Source of the DNA: Casuarius casuarius
Lineage: Eukaryota; Chordata; Aves; Casuariiformes; Casuariidae
Direction: 5' to 3'
Assembly (NCBI GenBank): GCA_003342895.1
Contig: PTFA01000197.1
Coordinates: forward strand, 558,001-622,000
DNA length: 64,000 bases
The notes under the pieces are model-generated. The model ran no database searches, was not told where the DNA came from, and worked only from the letters and a program-made list of their open reading frames with translations. Positions within the stretch are counted from its first letter, which is position 1; every line of letters starts with the position of its first letter. The translations under genes were made by a program, and so were the position numbers. Shown here in pieces: positions 24,633 through 37,000 of the stretch.

Positions 24633-27600
24633 AGTTCTGAATGGTTTGAGGTACATAACATTGAGAAGGGGCTCTCATTCTAAACTTCTCCGTTCAGCTG
24701 CTCAAAGGTGCCATATTTTAGGTTTATTCATTTTCTGCTAGCACTGATGGTGCACAATGCCCAGAGTTAACAGCCTAGAAAAGAGAACAACAGAAAGCTG
24801 TCAGGCTCTGTTTTTTTTGCAAAGTGAACAGAGTCCCAAATAGTTCCTTCGGTTCTGAAGCACAACTGCAGAGACGTGTGCCTCAGGCCAGTGATGAAGT
24901 ATGCTGGCAAACCTAAGGAAAAAATGCAAAGATATTATGCCTGAGTTATCCCAGAATGAGGAGGAAAGAGGGAAGAAAGCACATTTGCTGCCTTTAAACA
25001 AATAATTAATCAGATCTTTTGGTACTGAAGTACACAGCAGTTGAGATTAAAACTCAGTGAGGAATTGTCATTACACTGGATCAGAAAGAAAGAAAAATCT
25101 TCATCATTTCAGAAGTAAATCTAGGCATTAGCAATGTACATATGCAGCAACACCAGAATGCTATGCAGGGAACTTGCCCAGCAGTCTGCAATGGCAGATG
25201 CAGTTTTGTGCGGAAGCAAAGCCTTTACTTTCCATCAAAGATTATACAGTACAAAAACTTCAGCAAAGAACCATTATGCACATACTCCACAGCCTATGTC
25301 TGAAGACACTATTTTGAGCAAGAGCCGTATGTAAGTCTTCCAGCACACAGTGTTCTGCATGCATTATCCCACTTCACGTTACTCACTGCACATATCCTCC
25401 TGCCTGAACTGTCAGCTGCAATCTCACCAAAAAGGGCAACAGAGCTGAACCCATTCCCCTAGTGTTTAATATCTTGAAGTCCGTCTGCTTCTCTGGGACT
25501 GAGTTTCATTCAGGGCGTGAGGGTATCTGGCAAGGCCCCATAATTTCCATAGCAGTAGAATTTTCTATGAAGTACATTTTATGCCAGAGTATTTCTTCTT
25601 AAACTGCAGGACTGCATTCTTCAGGGAATAACATTCTAGTCTTAGGGTTGCAGAAAAACCTTAAAATACCAAATTGATCTAATCTGGCGCAACACTATCC
25701 TTCTGAATCTCTGGCCAGAATGGAAGTGTCCTTTTCCTTTCTCTTCAAGGGAGGTTGTATACCTCAGTCAGTTCTGTGGCCTTTTGACACTTGTGAAAAA
25801 GGCATAAAACCTTCTCATTTACTTACTGCCATCTAATCTTCATAAAAACAGAAATATTAGCTCTATTACATTCATCTTAATGGGAAAACCAGCTGAATGA
25901 GCTTGGGATTCTTCACTCAGTACAACCAGCAGTTGAGTTATCAAACCCCGAGTTACCACAGCCTCTCTCATCCATTTCCTTGTCGGCTGGTTCAGCAATA
26001 CAGTGTAAAAACTCATTCCGTGCTGAAAACAAGAGGTGCCATGCAAAACAAATCCAATGTAACCTCCATGTTGTTACCAAAAAAGACACATTATTAACGA
26101 GAACATTAGCATTTTATATGTAAATATTTTTTTTTAATTGCTCTACAAATTGCACGTTCTGCAGAAGGTGGGGAATCTTCCAGCAGAATTGACATGCAGC
26201 TGATGGAAAAAATGCATAGGTTTTGTTTCCAGCACTTGGGTGGCAAGACCATGTCAGAGTTGGTTCCTGCAACGAATCCAGCCTGCCCAATCCTTCCTCA
26301 GTCACTTCTCCTTTCTTCTGCCTACCCGGCACTCCCTGTCTACTGGCATCTGTTCTTCCCTAATGCTTCCAGCATGATACACATCAGCTTGGGGACTGAA
26401 AGAAAAGGGCATTGAACCCAGATCAACTACACTGGCCGTAGCGTGTAGAGTTAGGGGCTGGAAGCTGCCAAAACCTCAGTCCCTTGGAAGCTGGGGATAG
26501 GATTTTCTGCATGGGCCAAGGTCCTAGAAGAAGCAGGAAGTGAAAAGGTTTCCCTAGGAAGAGGAAGGAGACACTAGCTGATCCCCAGTTCTCACTTCAA
26601 ACCATCAAGAACACGTCAATTCCTCCTGCATGCTCTGAGAAGTTGCTTGGGAAGGAAAGACATCATTTTTCCTTCCCAGTCTAACTGTGGTACCATGTTT
26701 TGCACAAAAACCCATCTGTTGTTGATGTTCAGTGTGCTCGACAGTTCTCCGTTCCCCTCCACCACAAGCTGTTGCTGTAGGGTTCAGTTCTTCTCATTTG
26801 CTTTCTTCAGACATGCCAACAAGCTGCAGTTTTGAATGACTCCTAGAGAGAACAGAAGACATGCAGCTTCTGATCCTGCGGATGGAAGTGTTTGCTTTGT
26901 AACTTTTATCTGTTTCTCATATCATACCTGAATTCTTCTCTGTACAAAGACCACTTTATTTTTTTTATCCAAGCTCCTCCAGCCTCCTGCATTGCATTCA
27001 GCACATTCTGCCTCCTGGGCCAGACCCTTCTGATAAGATCAGGTGAATAGAATCAGAGCAGCTCTGTAATAGCAAATTACGTTTGTTTTAGATCTATATT
27101 TGTCATGCCAGTATGCAACAGCGAAGATTTAATTAGCCAGTGAAGCTCGCCTTTGGTATGTTTTCATGAATGCAGTAAGAGTTTTGATGCATGACTTCAG
27201 GCTACTTCAACAAACAAAGAACACACACCATGAAATTAAGAAACATAATAATGTACAACGGAAGACACTTGGCTGCTGTTTTACATTTCACCGAGAAATG
27301 GGCCACCACCAAACCCAGATCAAGCTGCCTACATGTGGGGACATTTTTAAATTCAGATCCAAATTTTGCACTACAGTCTCAGTTAAATGATGGAAAGAAG
27401 TTAATTGCATAGGGCCCTTGCAGAGCAGAGGCCCCCTGCAGAACTGAGGAGGAAGGAGAAAGCAAGGGTTACTCTACATCAGTGCCCCTGATGTGGCACA
27501 TTAGCACAACCCCAAGGTTGTTCTGCATGGTTTGATGGCAAGGGCTGCAAAAGGACCGCTGTGCCAACCAGGACAACATCAGAACACAGCATGACCCTGT

Positions 27601-28175
27601 CTCTATTCCTGGCGTGCTTCCTATTACAGGTCTGCACAACTCTGAAGTGGATCCATCCAGCTGCATGAGTCTTCATACAGCTCTTTAGAACAGAGGATGT
27701 CCGTCTGGTGTCAGTGATTTAGTGCAGATGAGTAATATTAAGAGCCAGCATTTTGAGCCTGAGCTGGACTTTCCATTGACCTTTTCTGAGCAACTACAAA
27801 ACACTATCCTTGGGATAGCCAGGGGGATTCTCAGTGAAGGAGGTCTTCAGGTTTGCCAAGGTATCTCTGATCCAGTGCTAGCTGTGTCAGCCATGTCTTG
27901 TCTGACCTTCCCTGATGAGTAGAAGTGAAATGATACATTTGATTTTGCAGATATGTTACAAGGATTCATTATTTAACATTTACACTTACCCACATTTACA
28001 CTTATTTGTCAGTCCTCCGTTCATGCTAAGAGAACTCAAACAAAAGAACCCAGTTTCAGGGCACCAAGAGGAAAATTATCTGGCCCTGATTTCCAGAAAC
28101 TGCTTTTGACTTTATCTACTGTGATTCCTCACTGGTAAGACTTCCTCTCTGAGGTTTCAGAAATACTGACAACCT
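24633..28175. other. Non-coding block
   Basis: No gene seen. At 25850-25930 the text weakly recalls a reversed MIR core but does not hold over its length. The short frames at 27469-27676 and 26194-26415 have no motif. Confidence 0.45.
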
Positions 28176-28290
28176 GCAACCTGAAGGAGCTGCTCTACAC
28201 CAGCAAGCTTTACCAGCTAAAGTTCGGCTGGCAAATTGCTTGCAGTTTAGCTGTTCTGGCAGTACCCACTAATACATGTCTCTCTGTGCT
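28176..28290. repeat. MITE-like fragment with 'taccagcta' motifs
   Basis: 'gctgctctacaccagcaagc', 'tttaccagctaaagttcggctgg' and 'gtttagctgttctggcagtacc' resemble the internal 'tataccagtatagctataccggtaaaa' motifs of short DNA elements common in turtles and crocodilians. It is fragmentary and the ends were not found. Confidence 0.3.
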
Positions 28291-29210
28291 GCTACTATTT
28301 CCACACAGCACTGCATGAGATTGACTCAAAGAAAATAGCACGTGCAAGCAGACACCTGGGGTTTGCATCCAGGTGTGAGCAGCTGGTGCTTTGTCATATG
28401 ACTCAGGTTATAAGGAAGCCATACTTGGAGCATATGGATGAAGAGTAGTGTGGGAAGGTCTTATCAAAACTGTCTCTGTCATTCTAGGGCTGAAGAGAAG
28501 ATTTCATTCTCCAAAGAGCTGCCAATCCAGTACTTTTTTGCTAGTGATAATATTTTCTAAGTTTAAAAATAAACTTAGTGAAGTATGTGCTCCCTAACAA
28601 TGCATGTCTCTTCAGTCTCAAAAAAAGAAAAAAAAAGGCAGAGTGAGTATCAAGCACTGCAAACCAGTATCAGGTATAACCAAATTATAGTTTAAACTAG
28701 TCTGTTTCAGGTATCCCATTTAGAGCTTCAGATCTTCCAAGGAAATAGGTTTTCACCACTGAGAAATATATATGCTGTGAAATTAAAGCAACTTTAGCCT
28801 CATGTGAACCAAAAGTAGGTTGGATATCTATTTTAAATAATCACCCAAATGTTAATTTTTCATGATGGAAGGAAGACCTGAGAGGAAAGGAACATTCCCC
28901 TCTTCTAACCCTTATATTCACCTCCAAACTACTATCTGACTTTGAGGCCTGGGGCACAGTACAGCACATGGTAAAATAGGTAAAACCCTGCTTCAATAGC
29001 TATTTGCTACAAGGACATCTTTAGAGATAATTTTACCTCACCTTGCATTGGGGCTGGGCACAAGCTGTCTGGAGGGCCCTCTTTGAATATTTCGGGCATC
29101 ATCCAAGTGATAAATAGCTTGAGAAGAAGAGGAGAAGCCAGTACAAGGGGGAGACTCTCAGTGTATGTGCGCGCATTTATGCCCAAACCCTTCTTCCTCG
29201 TGACATTCAT
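28291..29210. other. Non-coding block with small hairpin
   Basis: CTAAGTTTA-aaaa-TAAACTTAG is a perfect 9-base inverted repeat at 28557-28578. An A-rich stretch (two A runs split by one G) is at 28619-28637. No gene recognised. Confidence 0.5.
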
Positions 29211-29402
29211 GCTCCCTCTCCCCTTCCCCACTTGGGAGGCAGATCCCCCTGGAGCAGTGGCCGCCCGGGTGGCCGTGGGGCAGGGAGCTGGGCACCGGCT
29301 GCATGTGGCACTCCTCCCACCCACCCCCCACTGCCCCTCCACGCACAAAACAGAAAAAAAATCAGCAAGCAAAGAAAAAAGGCAAGTGCTGCTAAGTGGC
29401 TC

Positions 29403-29420
29403 ATTGGTTTCTATGGCAAC
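29403..29420 (+). promoter_or_regulatory. RFX X-box abutting an inverted CCAAT box
   Basis: GTTTCTATGGCAAC at 29407-29420 fits the RFX X-box consensus GTHNYYATRRNAAC at every position. Its first base overlaps ATTGG (29403-29407), an inverted CCAAT box of the type bound by NF-Y. The flank at 29220-29350 is unusually G+C-rich for the area. X-boxes next to CCAAT boxes occur at some promoters, but no first exon is evident, so this is a motif-level call only. Confidence 0.3.
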
Positions 29421-30889
29421 TGGCTCCGCTCTACTCCAGCTGCTTACCCCACAGTCCCTCTGTCACCCTATTTTTAGCTGGAAAATCAAAGAAAGAGGAA
29501 AAGTGTTGGGGGTTTGGGGAGGAGAGGGTTGGGAGACCTTCTTGTTTCTTGCAGAGAGGAAGTTAATATGGCTGCAACCTTGTTTTGCTTTTAACCATAA
29601 GTTAAATCCTCATCATGGAGGCTTCCTATGGGATTCCTCAGACCTGACGCACAACTGGGCCCCGTATTTGCCAAGGCCATGAGACGAAGTGTGAGCAAGG
29701 CAGCCCATCGGTTCCCCCAGGTGGGGCAGATGCAGTTGGGGTGGGAATTTGACCTTGGCACCAAAGCTGGAAAGGGCACCAAGGCTTTCGCATGCTCTCT
29801 CCTCTCCTACAACCCAACACAATGAAGTGATGGAGGTCAGCACACTGACATTTTTTAACTCTTTGGTCTGAAAAGTTATTTCCCTTTTTTTAAAAAAAAA
29901 AAGGAAAGAGAAGTTGTGCCTGTCTATGCGCCTTTTGTCCCGCATGATGCACAAAAGCCTTGTCAGGGATGCAACATGATTTGCACAAACACCTCACCAA
30001 TGGGAGACCTGGAACCAAATTCATTCTGGCCATAACCAGGCTATATTTTAGCTTATGGATTTTGCTATTGGAGAGTCAATTAGCACTCTGGTTGTTGAGC
30101 TGCAGTATAACTGCTGGTAAATCTACAGCAAAGATATTTTAGCCTGCAGTCTTAGCATGCATAGGAGTGTGTGTTCAGAAAAAAATGGATCCCTTTAGTC
30201 TCGTCTTACTGACTACCTGCCTTTCTGAAGTCGATGTACCCAAATACTGTGAGATACCGCTATTTCCACAGAAATTTCTAGTTTCATTCCACTCCCTCCC
30301 CTCAGAAATTCTAGAAATTTTACAACAAAACGTTGCAATTATCCTCAAAATAATAATCCTTAAACTCCAAACTAAAGGAGGTTCATGTCCTAAATATTCA
30401 TACTCACTTTTTTCATTTCAACTGCCATGACATTTGGTGCTTGCCTCCAAACCACTTCTGCTAACAGGGTTATGGAAGGCTATCTTCGTACCACTCATTT
30501 TCATTTGCTACCATGAGAAGGGATATTGATCTGTGTATCTCTATTCACCCAGCAAGGCTTCCCATTTTGGAGCTGTGATATTGTCGGACTAAGAGGACAA
30601 GGAAAAGATCAATGATTTCTAACAATGACCACTTTTAAGAAGAACTGCATCGGTAAAATGACTTACTAGTCCAAGTATCACATTTGCAGTCTCTGCAACC
30701 AGTTTCATATCCTAGCAGGGGTTAACACTCTTGCTGTAGGATAAAAGCTGTATATTGTGAGGGAATCGTTCACTTTAAAAATGTTACTGGCTATTGCATG
30801 GGATGGTAAAGATTGTACAGCACTTAGCAGAAATGACACACATAGAGCAGCTGACAGAGGCTGACACGGCCCACACCAAACAGCAAAAG
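29421..30889. other. Non-coding block
   Basis: The 199-codon plus-strand frame at 29083-29682 and its opposing frames show no domain and share a G+C-rich start. A T7/A11 tract at 29885-29902 can fold on itself. At 30811-30835 'gattgtacagcacttagcaga' recalls the tail of the MIR-like SINE seen at 41.1 kb but is too short to call. Confidence 0.45.
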
Positions 30890-31300
30890 AAGTATCAGGG
30901 TGCTGTGAGGCCAGCAGCTCCCCAGGGCCGGTGTTAGCAGGGCTCCTGGTGGGTCAGGCCTGGGCCTCACCGCCAGGGCCTGTCCCATCACCCCAAGGGA
31001 GCAGGGTACCAGGGCAGCCGGGGCAGCCCCAGCCCTGGGCATCAGGCACTGCCACAGGGACAGGGACAGGGACAGGGAGAGAGACGGGCCAAAGCTGGGC
31101 CAGATGGTCATCCAAGGATAGGGGTCCGTGGCCAGGAAGGGGCAGGGCCATGGCGGGGCTGGAGCTGGCACAGCTGCAGTGTCATGGGCAGGGACTGATA
31201 GTCCCAGACTGGGCTGTGATAGCGGCCTGGGGCTGGGTGGGTGGGGAAGGCCTGGGGGTGGGCAGGGACAGGGACTGGGACAGCTAGGAGTGTCCTTGGA
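30890..31300. repeat. GC-rich island with (ACAGGG)n tandem repeats
   Basis: About 400 bases stand out as G+C-rich against AT-richer flanks. Four exact ACAGGG units lie at 31054-31077 and a shorter run (GGGACAGGGACTGGGACAG) at 31264-31282; 'ggggcagcc' and 'cagccctggg' words recur. Long open frames on both strands (such as 30824-31384, -) translate to low-complexity Pro/Leu/Ser or Gly/Arg and are compositional. It could be a minisatellite seed or part of an unrecognised insertion. Confidence 0.55.
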
Positions 31301-32264
31301 AGTCTGGCAAGAAGTTTTAGAGGGAGGCTCAAGGAACATTTTAAGTCGTAGGAGTTTGGAAACTGGCTTACTCCACAGAGCCACTGGGATTTTTTTTTAC
31401 TTTAGTGTACAGCCTCTAGAACATCCATTAGCAATGTGCCTCATCATTTAATTACCACTCTGTGAAGTACCTGAGTACTGAATTTGCCGACTTTTCCTTG
31501 AATAGCCCTTTGTCAGTTTGTCAAGAGACAGAGAGAAAAGGAGTTCCCGATAGACCTTTTCTGCTACATGTTACTTTAGACACTTTGATCAAGTCCCTTC
31601 CGACTAAATTTCATTTCTTAAAGCCACTACCAAGCCTATCTTCCCCAGGGTGCCTTTTATAACCCATTATCAAAGTCTTTCTTGGCAGGAAACAATACAC
31701 TCCCCTGTGTGTCCTGCCTCTGCACAGTCTAGGGGGCATCAGGATGAAAACCCACAAAAGAAAGTATAGAGAGAACTCAGAACTACAAATCTTCTTCTTA
31801 AAGCTCTGGAAGAAGAGCGATCCCTTCCCTGAGAAAAGGACAGGCCAGTGGGAAATGTACAGTAAAGCCAAAGCCAGAATCAGGCCTGCTCTGCAGGAAC
31901 ACCTGCTGCAGGCAGCCTCCAGACAGCCCAGAAGAGATGTCAGGGAGATCATCTGCAGTGAGGGGCCCCAAAGGCAGAAGTAGAGGCAACCTGAAGGAAA
32001 ACAGCAGGGCAAGCCTGCAGGGGAAGGAAGAAGAGAGGGAGAGAGAAAACACATGCAACTAAGCACACAGGCACAGCAAGAATGGACTGCAGCCTATGCT
32101 GGATGGTGATGGAGCACCTGGTGCCCTGAGCAGTAAATGAAATGGTGAACGATTCCTTTCAGAAGGGCAGTCAAGGACTGAAGAGAAAGCAATCAAATGT
32201 GTATGTCCTCACTTGCCTCTGCAGGTTAGCTAGGGAGGATGAAGCTCTGTTACTACCAAAAATG
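31301..32264. other. Non-coding spacer
   Basis: No gene or repeat recognised. A purine-rich 'gaagagagggagagag' lies at about 32029-32045. The opposing frames at 31611-32066 (-) and 31744-31983 (+) have no motif. Confidence 0.45.
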
Positions 32265-32378
32265 TTGCTTAATCAAGAAACTGTGCCCCATTTGCAAAAT
32301 GGGAGGCAGTGATCCTGGCCTTCCTTGTAAAGCATTTGGGGACCCACAGGTGGTAGGATTTTTATTTATTCTGTTTCC
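32265..32378 (+). mobile_element. MIR-like SINE 3' half
   Basis: The plus strand reads 'aactgtgccccatttgcaaaatggg', then 'gatcctggccttccttgtaaagcatttgggg' and 'ggatttttatttatt'. This matches the sauropsid MIR-type 3' half ('...cccatttgtaaaatggggataatgatactgaccttccttgtaaagcactttgagatctac...tattatt'). The 5' half is missing. Confidence 0.6.
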
Positions 32379-33572
32379 TGACAAGAGGAGTGTATGAGCA
32401 CTTCCAGATGAAATGTGTGTGTGCACATTTAATATTAATTTATGGAGAGTAGTTATGTGCAGCCTTGAAATTTGTTTTCCATGTGTACTAGTGCCAGGAA
32501 ACTTGAGCCTTTGAATGTTTATGAAAAATGAGCACACATACAGACAATGCTGACAGAGGAAGATCTCCTTTGAAACCTGCCTGTTTGCACCCTTCTTTCG
32601 TGCTTCTCATTTGTCCTTATTCAGCACTTCTTAAGCTGGGAAAGTTATCCTCAAAAGGCCATAGGAAACTCAACTGTCAAATAAAGTGGAGACACTGCAA
32701 AGATGGTACCCAGCAAGGCATACAACCTGAGACTCATGGAAATATGTGAAGAGAAATTTTTTAGAGGTCTGACAACAGTGTAAGGTCTAATAGAAGAATT
32801 TGCATCCATCATCCTCCAGCCAGCAATGGGGACCTATGGCAAATGGGGGCCTCTATCTCCACTAATTACTAGAAGACCAAGTTAAAAAGAAAATGCTATA
32901 ACAGTTCTCAAATGAGAACCACCCCAGTGGGATTGCCTCTTGTATCTGCTCCTCCAGATAATCTATGTCAGCAAGGCGGTAGAGAACTCTTCAGTCTGGG
33001 TGATGCAACCTAAAACTCAGGACTGTCTGCTTCACCAAAGTAACCAGGATGTCAGCAAACATGTGCAGAGGAATCAAAACCTATTTGTTCTGCAGAGCTC
33101 TTGGAAAATCCTTCCTGATAGTGGTCTTCAGGAGAGTTGAGCTACAAAGCTTGTGGGTACCAGCAGATTTCTGAAGTGACCACTCCAACACCTGTTATCC
33201 TTTTCATGAGCTCAAATGCCTCAGCCTCAGGGAGAAGCAAGAGAAATCCAAAACACAGTCAGAGAGAAGGTGACTCTTTTCCGGAGAGAAAAGTAAGCTC
33301 TTTGGAATGTCCTATCCAGCAGATCCTGTTCATGGGAGATACTCAAGGAAGGAAAGCAGAAAGTCAGACATACATCTTTTGCTCCTTCGTAAATGACTGG
33401 TGAGCTATTTTGCATTAGAGACGATGTTCCTTTACCAAGGAGAACTCCAGGGCCATCAGATCTCTTTTAGAAATATAATGTGTGGACATTTATCACCTGC
33501 TGAGTTAGACTTTGTCCAAGCTTGATTCTCTTCATACCAAACAAGAGTGACTCGTAATGTCTAGTCAGGGTG
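32379..33572. other. Non-coding spacer
   Basis: No gene or repeat recognised. The frames at 32940-33140 and 33137-33403 (+) show no motif and do not join with the minus-strand block that follows. Confidence 0.4.
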
Positions 33573-34603
33573 TTATGCCATCTGTGTCCTCTGACTTCTC
33601 GGAACAGAAACAGAGAGGAACTGAATCTTGAAGCTGTTTCTTTCCTCATCAGGTGCTTTAATGGGGCAGAATAATTCCATTACTCCGTCCACAGAGGATA
33701 GGCAGTCAGTCTTGTCCTTCTCGGGTCTCTTTGCTTGTTCAAAGATGGTATAGTTTATAGCCAGGGATTCTTCAGAAAGGAGATACATCACTAGCTTAAG
33801 CAGGCCACCCTGAGAGACGCCATCACCCGGTGAAAAACGTCTGTAAGCAAATTTCGACTCTACCTCATATCCCAAGTTTTTGTCAGTCTGATGTTTGCCA
33901 TAACAGGAGTTTATTCACATCCTTAAAATTTCAGCTGCACTTTGGCACCAGTGACCATGGCTGCCTTGGATGCAAAGAGATGGCAGGAGCATTTCAATGA
34001 AATGCATGCTTGCTTCAATGAAAGAAGCAGCATCAGAATGAAACAGAGAGGAGGGTGCTGTGTTATGCAAGACATCCAGGAAAGAAAGTATAGAGGGCAC
34101 TAGCAGCATCCCGCGAGGCAAGCAGACTTATAGGTGTTGTTTCAGACACCGGCAGTACATCACAGTATGATGATGCTGTGACTGCTCTTGTGCTTCAGCA
34201 TCTGGAGCTATTGCTCAGCCAGCAGAGAGCTCACAAGGTGCTTACGCTGTACAGCAGGAAATGGCTGGCTGGAAGTTAGGATTTCACTGTAGAGACAGCC
34301 TATGGGAGTGGTCCCAACACCAGGCACAAGAGTGCCCTGGAGGAGTTTGAAACAGGTCATATGAGCAGCTGCACCCTCAAAATAGTCTTTTGACTGGATT
34401 AAGTAGACTCGATAAAGAGAAGTTACAAGGGTAACATATGTCCTGCTGAGTTCCTCAGCCTCTACACTTCTTGAAGGTTTTTGCTTCTGCTTGATCTGTC
34501 TTGCTGGCTGCACCCTGCACACGCATATCCTTTTCCTCCTGAGACCTGTGTTGACAGATCCCCAAAGACTTTTTGTCTCCAGTGCACCCCTGTGAGACAC
34601 CAT
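33573..34603 (-). pseudogene. Unidentified broken coding-like block
   Basis: Three adjacent minus-strand open segments lie in 1.03 kb: 34603-34208 (131 codons), 34121-33915 (68) and 33875-33573 (100). The last two are in the same frame. That frame is nearly open from about 34205 to 33573, interrupted only by TAA at 34128-34130 and TGA at 33915-33917. The first segment is in another frame, so one frameshift near 34207 would join all three. The translations look protein-like rather than compositional, with amphipathic leucine-rich stretches ('SYLVTSLYRVYL'-like near 34430-34380, 'ILSFLDVLHNTAP' near 34090, 'GGLLKLVMYLLSEESLAINY' near 33800). I do not recognise the family. It could be a retrocopy or decayed gene, or a chance run; no poly-A tail or clear splice sites were found. 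Confidence 0.4.
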
Positions 34604-36060
34604 TGCAGAAAATTACATGGCATCATTCAGCATGGGACAAGGGTCAAACAACCAGCTTGGAAGTGGGCTCGTAACATCATACTGAGTGATTCCTACAAAG
34701 GGTTCTAATATTGGGGATAACGTAAGGGACTGCCATAACAGCAATCTGACAATTTAGTGTTGCTATGCAACTTGAGTTGTGAACAGACTTTTGCAGTTGC
34801 TTCTTGTTTGTTCGTTGAATGCGCAGTGACAGCGTCTGGCAATCTTCCCCCCACATCACTTTACCTAAAGCAGCAAGAATTCACGTGCAGCTTCTTGTGC
34901 AAAAGTGTTCTCTTCCAGCCACCAGTCTCCGAACAAACTGAAACACAGACACTAACAATGCTTTTTCCAATCTAAATGAGAATCTTTTTGTGCCACACTC
35001 ACATATACTACTAGTTACATTCACACACATTTTTCCTTTCCTCTGACTGGTCCCAGATCTTCCTCTTTTTCCTCCTTTCCTACCCTAAGGTCATCATGTT
35101 GTCAAAGACGAGCACTAGCTTTGAAACTTTTTCCCTTGCCATGTCCCAGCTCTTGTCATGCCAATTCATACTCTTTTCTAACTTTGTACATAAGGTTCCT
35201 TCAGACTTGCGTTCTTTCTTCTGCCTGTTTCCACAGACTCATACAAAGTGAAGATAGCTATTTGGTCCCTCTTGTTTTATTCACCTGTCCTGTTATTGCT
35301 TGATACTGTCTCGAATCTTTGACCAGTTTTATAAACCCTCAAGCAATGATGCCTGCAGTACTTTCCTTGGGACTCTGACAGTCTAACAAAACTCACTAGT
35401 TAGGGAAGCTGGCCTGCTAGTCTCCCTGGCTGTAATCTGACTGGTCCTAGTGACACCTCTTTGTGCCATCCTCAAAAGCTCTCCCTTAGGTGCCGGTATC
35501 TCTTGAATATCAAGGCGATGGCCATTCTGCATCACTATTAACCACTACTCATTCCCTATAATGCTTTGATATCACTTCCCAGACAACCCATGCTGTCCTC
35601 ACTCATTTTGTTGCCTTTCTCTGAATTTCTTTGCTTTCCACAATAAGTTTTGTGGTGTTGCTTGTGTGATGTTTAATAGCCACAGCTCAGAGTTGGCTGT
35701 ATTTCAATGGTAGGAGGGGGAATATAGTGAACTGTGAACTGAAACTCCATATAATGTTGCTAGAAATGAGAACAAGTAAAGGAGGGCTTGCTGTGCATGC
35801 TATCTGCAGAAAAACATCTTTGCAAACGTGTATCTGTGCAGGCATTGTGGAGATAGGGTTTACATTACGCAGAGGAGAAAAGGAGCTGACTGACAGTAGA
35901 GATTTGCAGTCCATATTGATATTTCACAATTGTGCATCTGTCTGCAGAACAGCCATGGAGCTCTCGAAGTCACTGCACTAAAAAAAAGGAAAGATAAATC
36001 AATAACTTCACTCACCCTTTTACCACAGCTCAGAGGGTGGAGGAGGAGAGTGTCATAACA
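34604..36060. other. Non-coding block
   Basis: No gene recognised. A 13-base word CCACAGCTCAGAG occurs near 35681 and again near 36024, probably by chance. The opposing frames at 35687-36066 have no motif. Confidence 0.4.
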
Positions 36061-37000
36061 GCTCATGCTAGTGAGAAAATTTTAATCGAAACGGTTTTCA
36101 ACCAGCAAATACTATTTGGATAAAATCAACATTTTTCCCAAAATGAAAATGAATGAAAAATCCCTATGGAAAAGAAGGGTCAAACAAAATTTTCTGTATT
36201 GGAAAGTTTTCCCTAGGGAAAAAAATTCCAAATTTTATTTCAAATTGAAATACTAATTTTAAAAGCAACCTTGTATTTTCTTATCATATTCTATTGCTTG
36301 TATTGTTTTTACATTCTTCAGTTAGTAATGAGAGAGACTGCTGTTTTCAATATTCTGCTAACAGCCTGGAATCAGGTTTCTAGGATATTAAAAACAATTG
36401 ATCCCTAACTAGTATCCAGAATGTTTCTTTTCTTCTTCAGAGTGTAAAAATTTCAATTATTTCATTCAGCACAGACCAATAAAGCTGATACCACTTTTTG
36501 TAGAAAACTCATTAATTATTACTTGGTAGCAAAATCACTTAACGGTTTTGAAAATAAAACAAAAGATCACTTGTACTAAATTACATAACAGAATATTTAA
36601 TTATAATACTCACAGTATGCTAGGATCACTGGTAGGATTGCATAACATGCCCTCATATGAGATTTGATTTGGTATAACATAATTCTTCACTACAACTGAC
36701 ATGTGAAACTGTATCAAAATTTAACTAAATTTCAAAACAAAATGTATGTTGGTTGTTTTTCTAAAAACATCTAATTGAATTGTTTATAATGTTCGGTTCT
36801 TAGGAAGACACTGAAAACAGTATTTTTACCATTAAGAATAACAAGCTTCGAAATCATAAAATTTGAAATTTCCCTCAAAATGTAATTTTTGAATTTCATC
36901 TAGCTCTCACTTAACCTGTGATTCATTCTTCATACTAATTCTAAATCTCCCTATTTGCAATAATTTTAAGATAGGAGGCTTTGTCTAAAGCAATCATCAT
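36061..37000. other. AT-rich non-coding stretch
   Basis: Strongly AT-rich with runs such as 'aaaattttc', 'gaaaatgaatgaaaaatcc' and 'gggaaaaaaattcc'. 36080-36260 looks like old repeat DNA (GAAA/TTTC alternation) but I cannot assign a family. There are no open frames of note. Confidence 0.5.

Noticed and set aside
29083..29682. 199-codon plus-strand frame
   Set aside because: No domain or signal; overlapping frames on both strands in a G+C-rich stretch indicate a compositional artefact.
30824..31384. 186-codon minus-strand frame rich in Pro, Leu and Ser
   Set aside because: Low-complexity translation of the GC-rich repeat island.
36900..36960. 'ctctcacttaacctgtg' as a MIR core
   Set aside because: The match does not extend to the flanking MIR segments.
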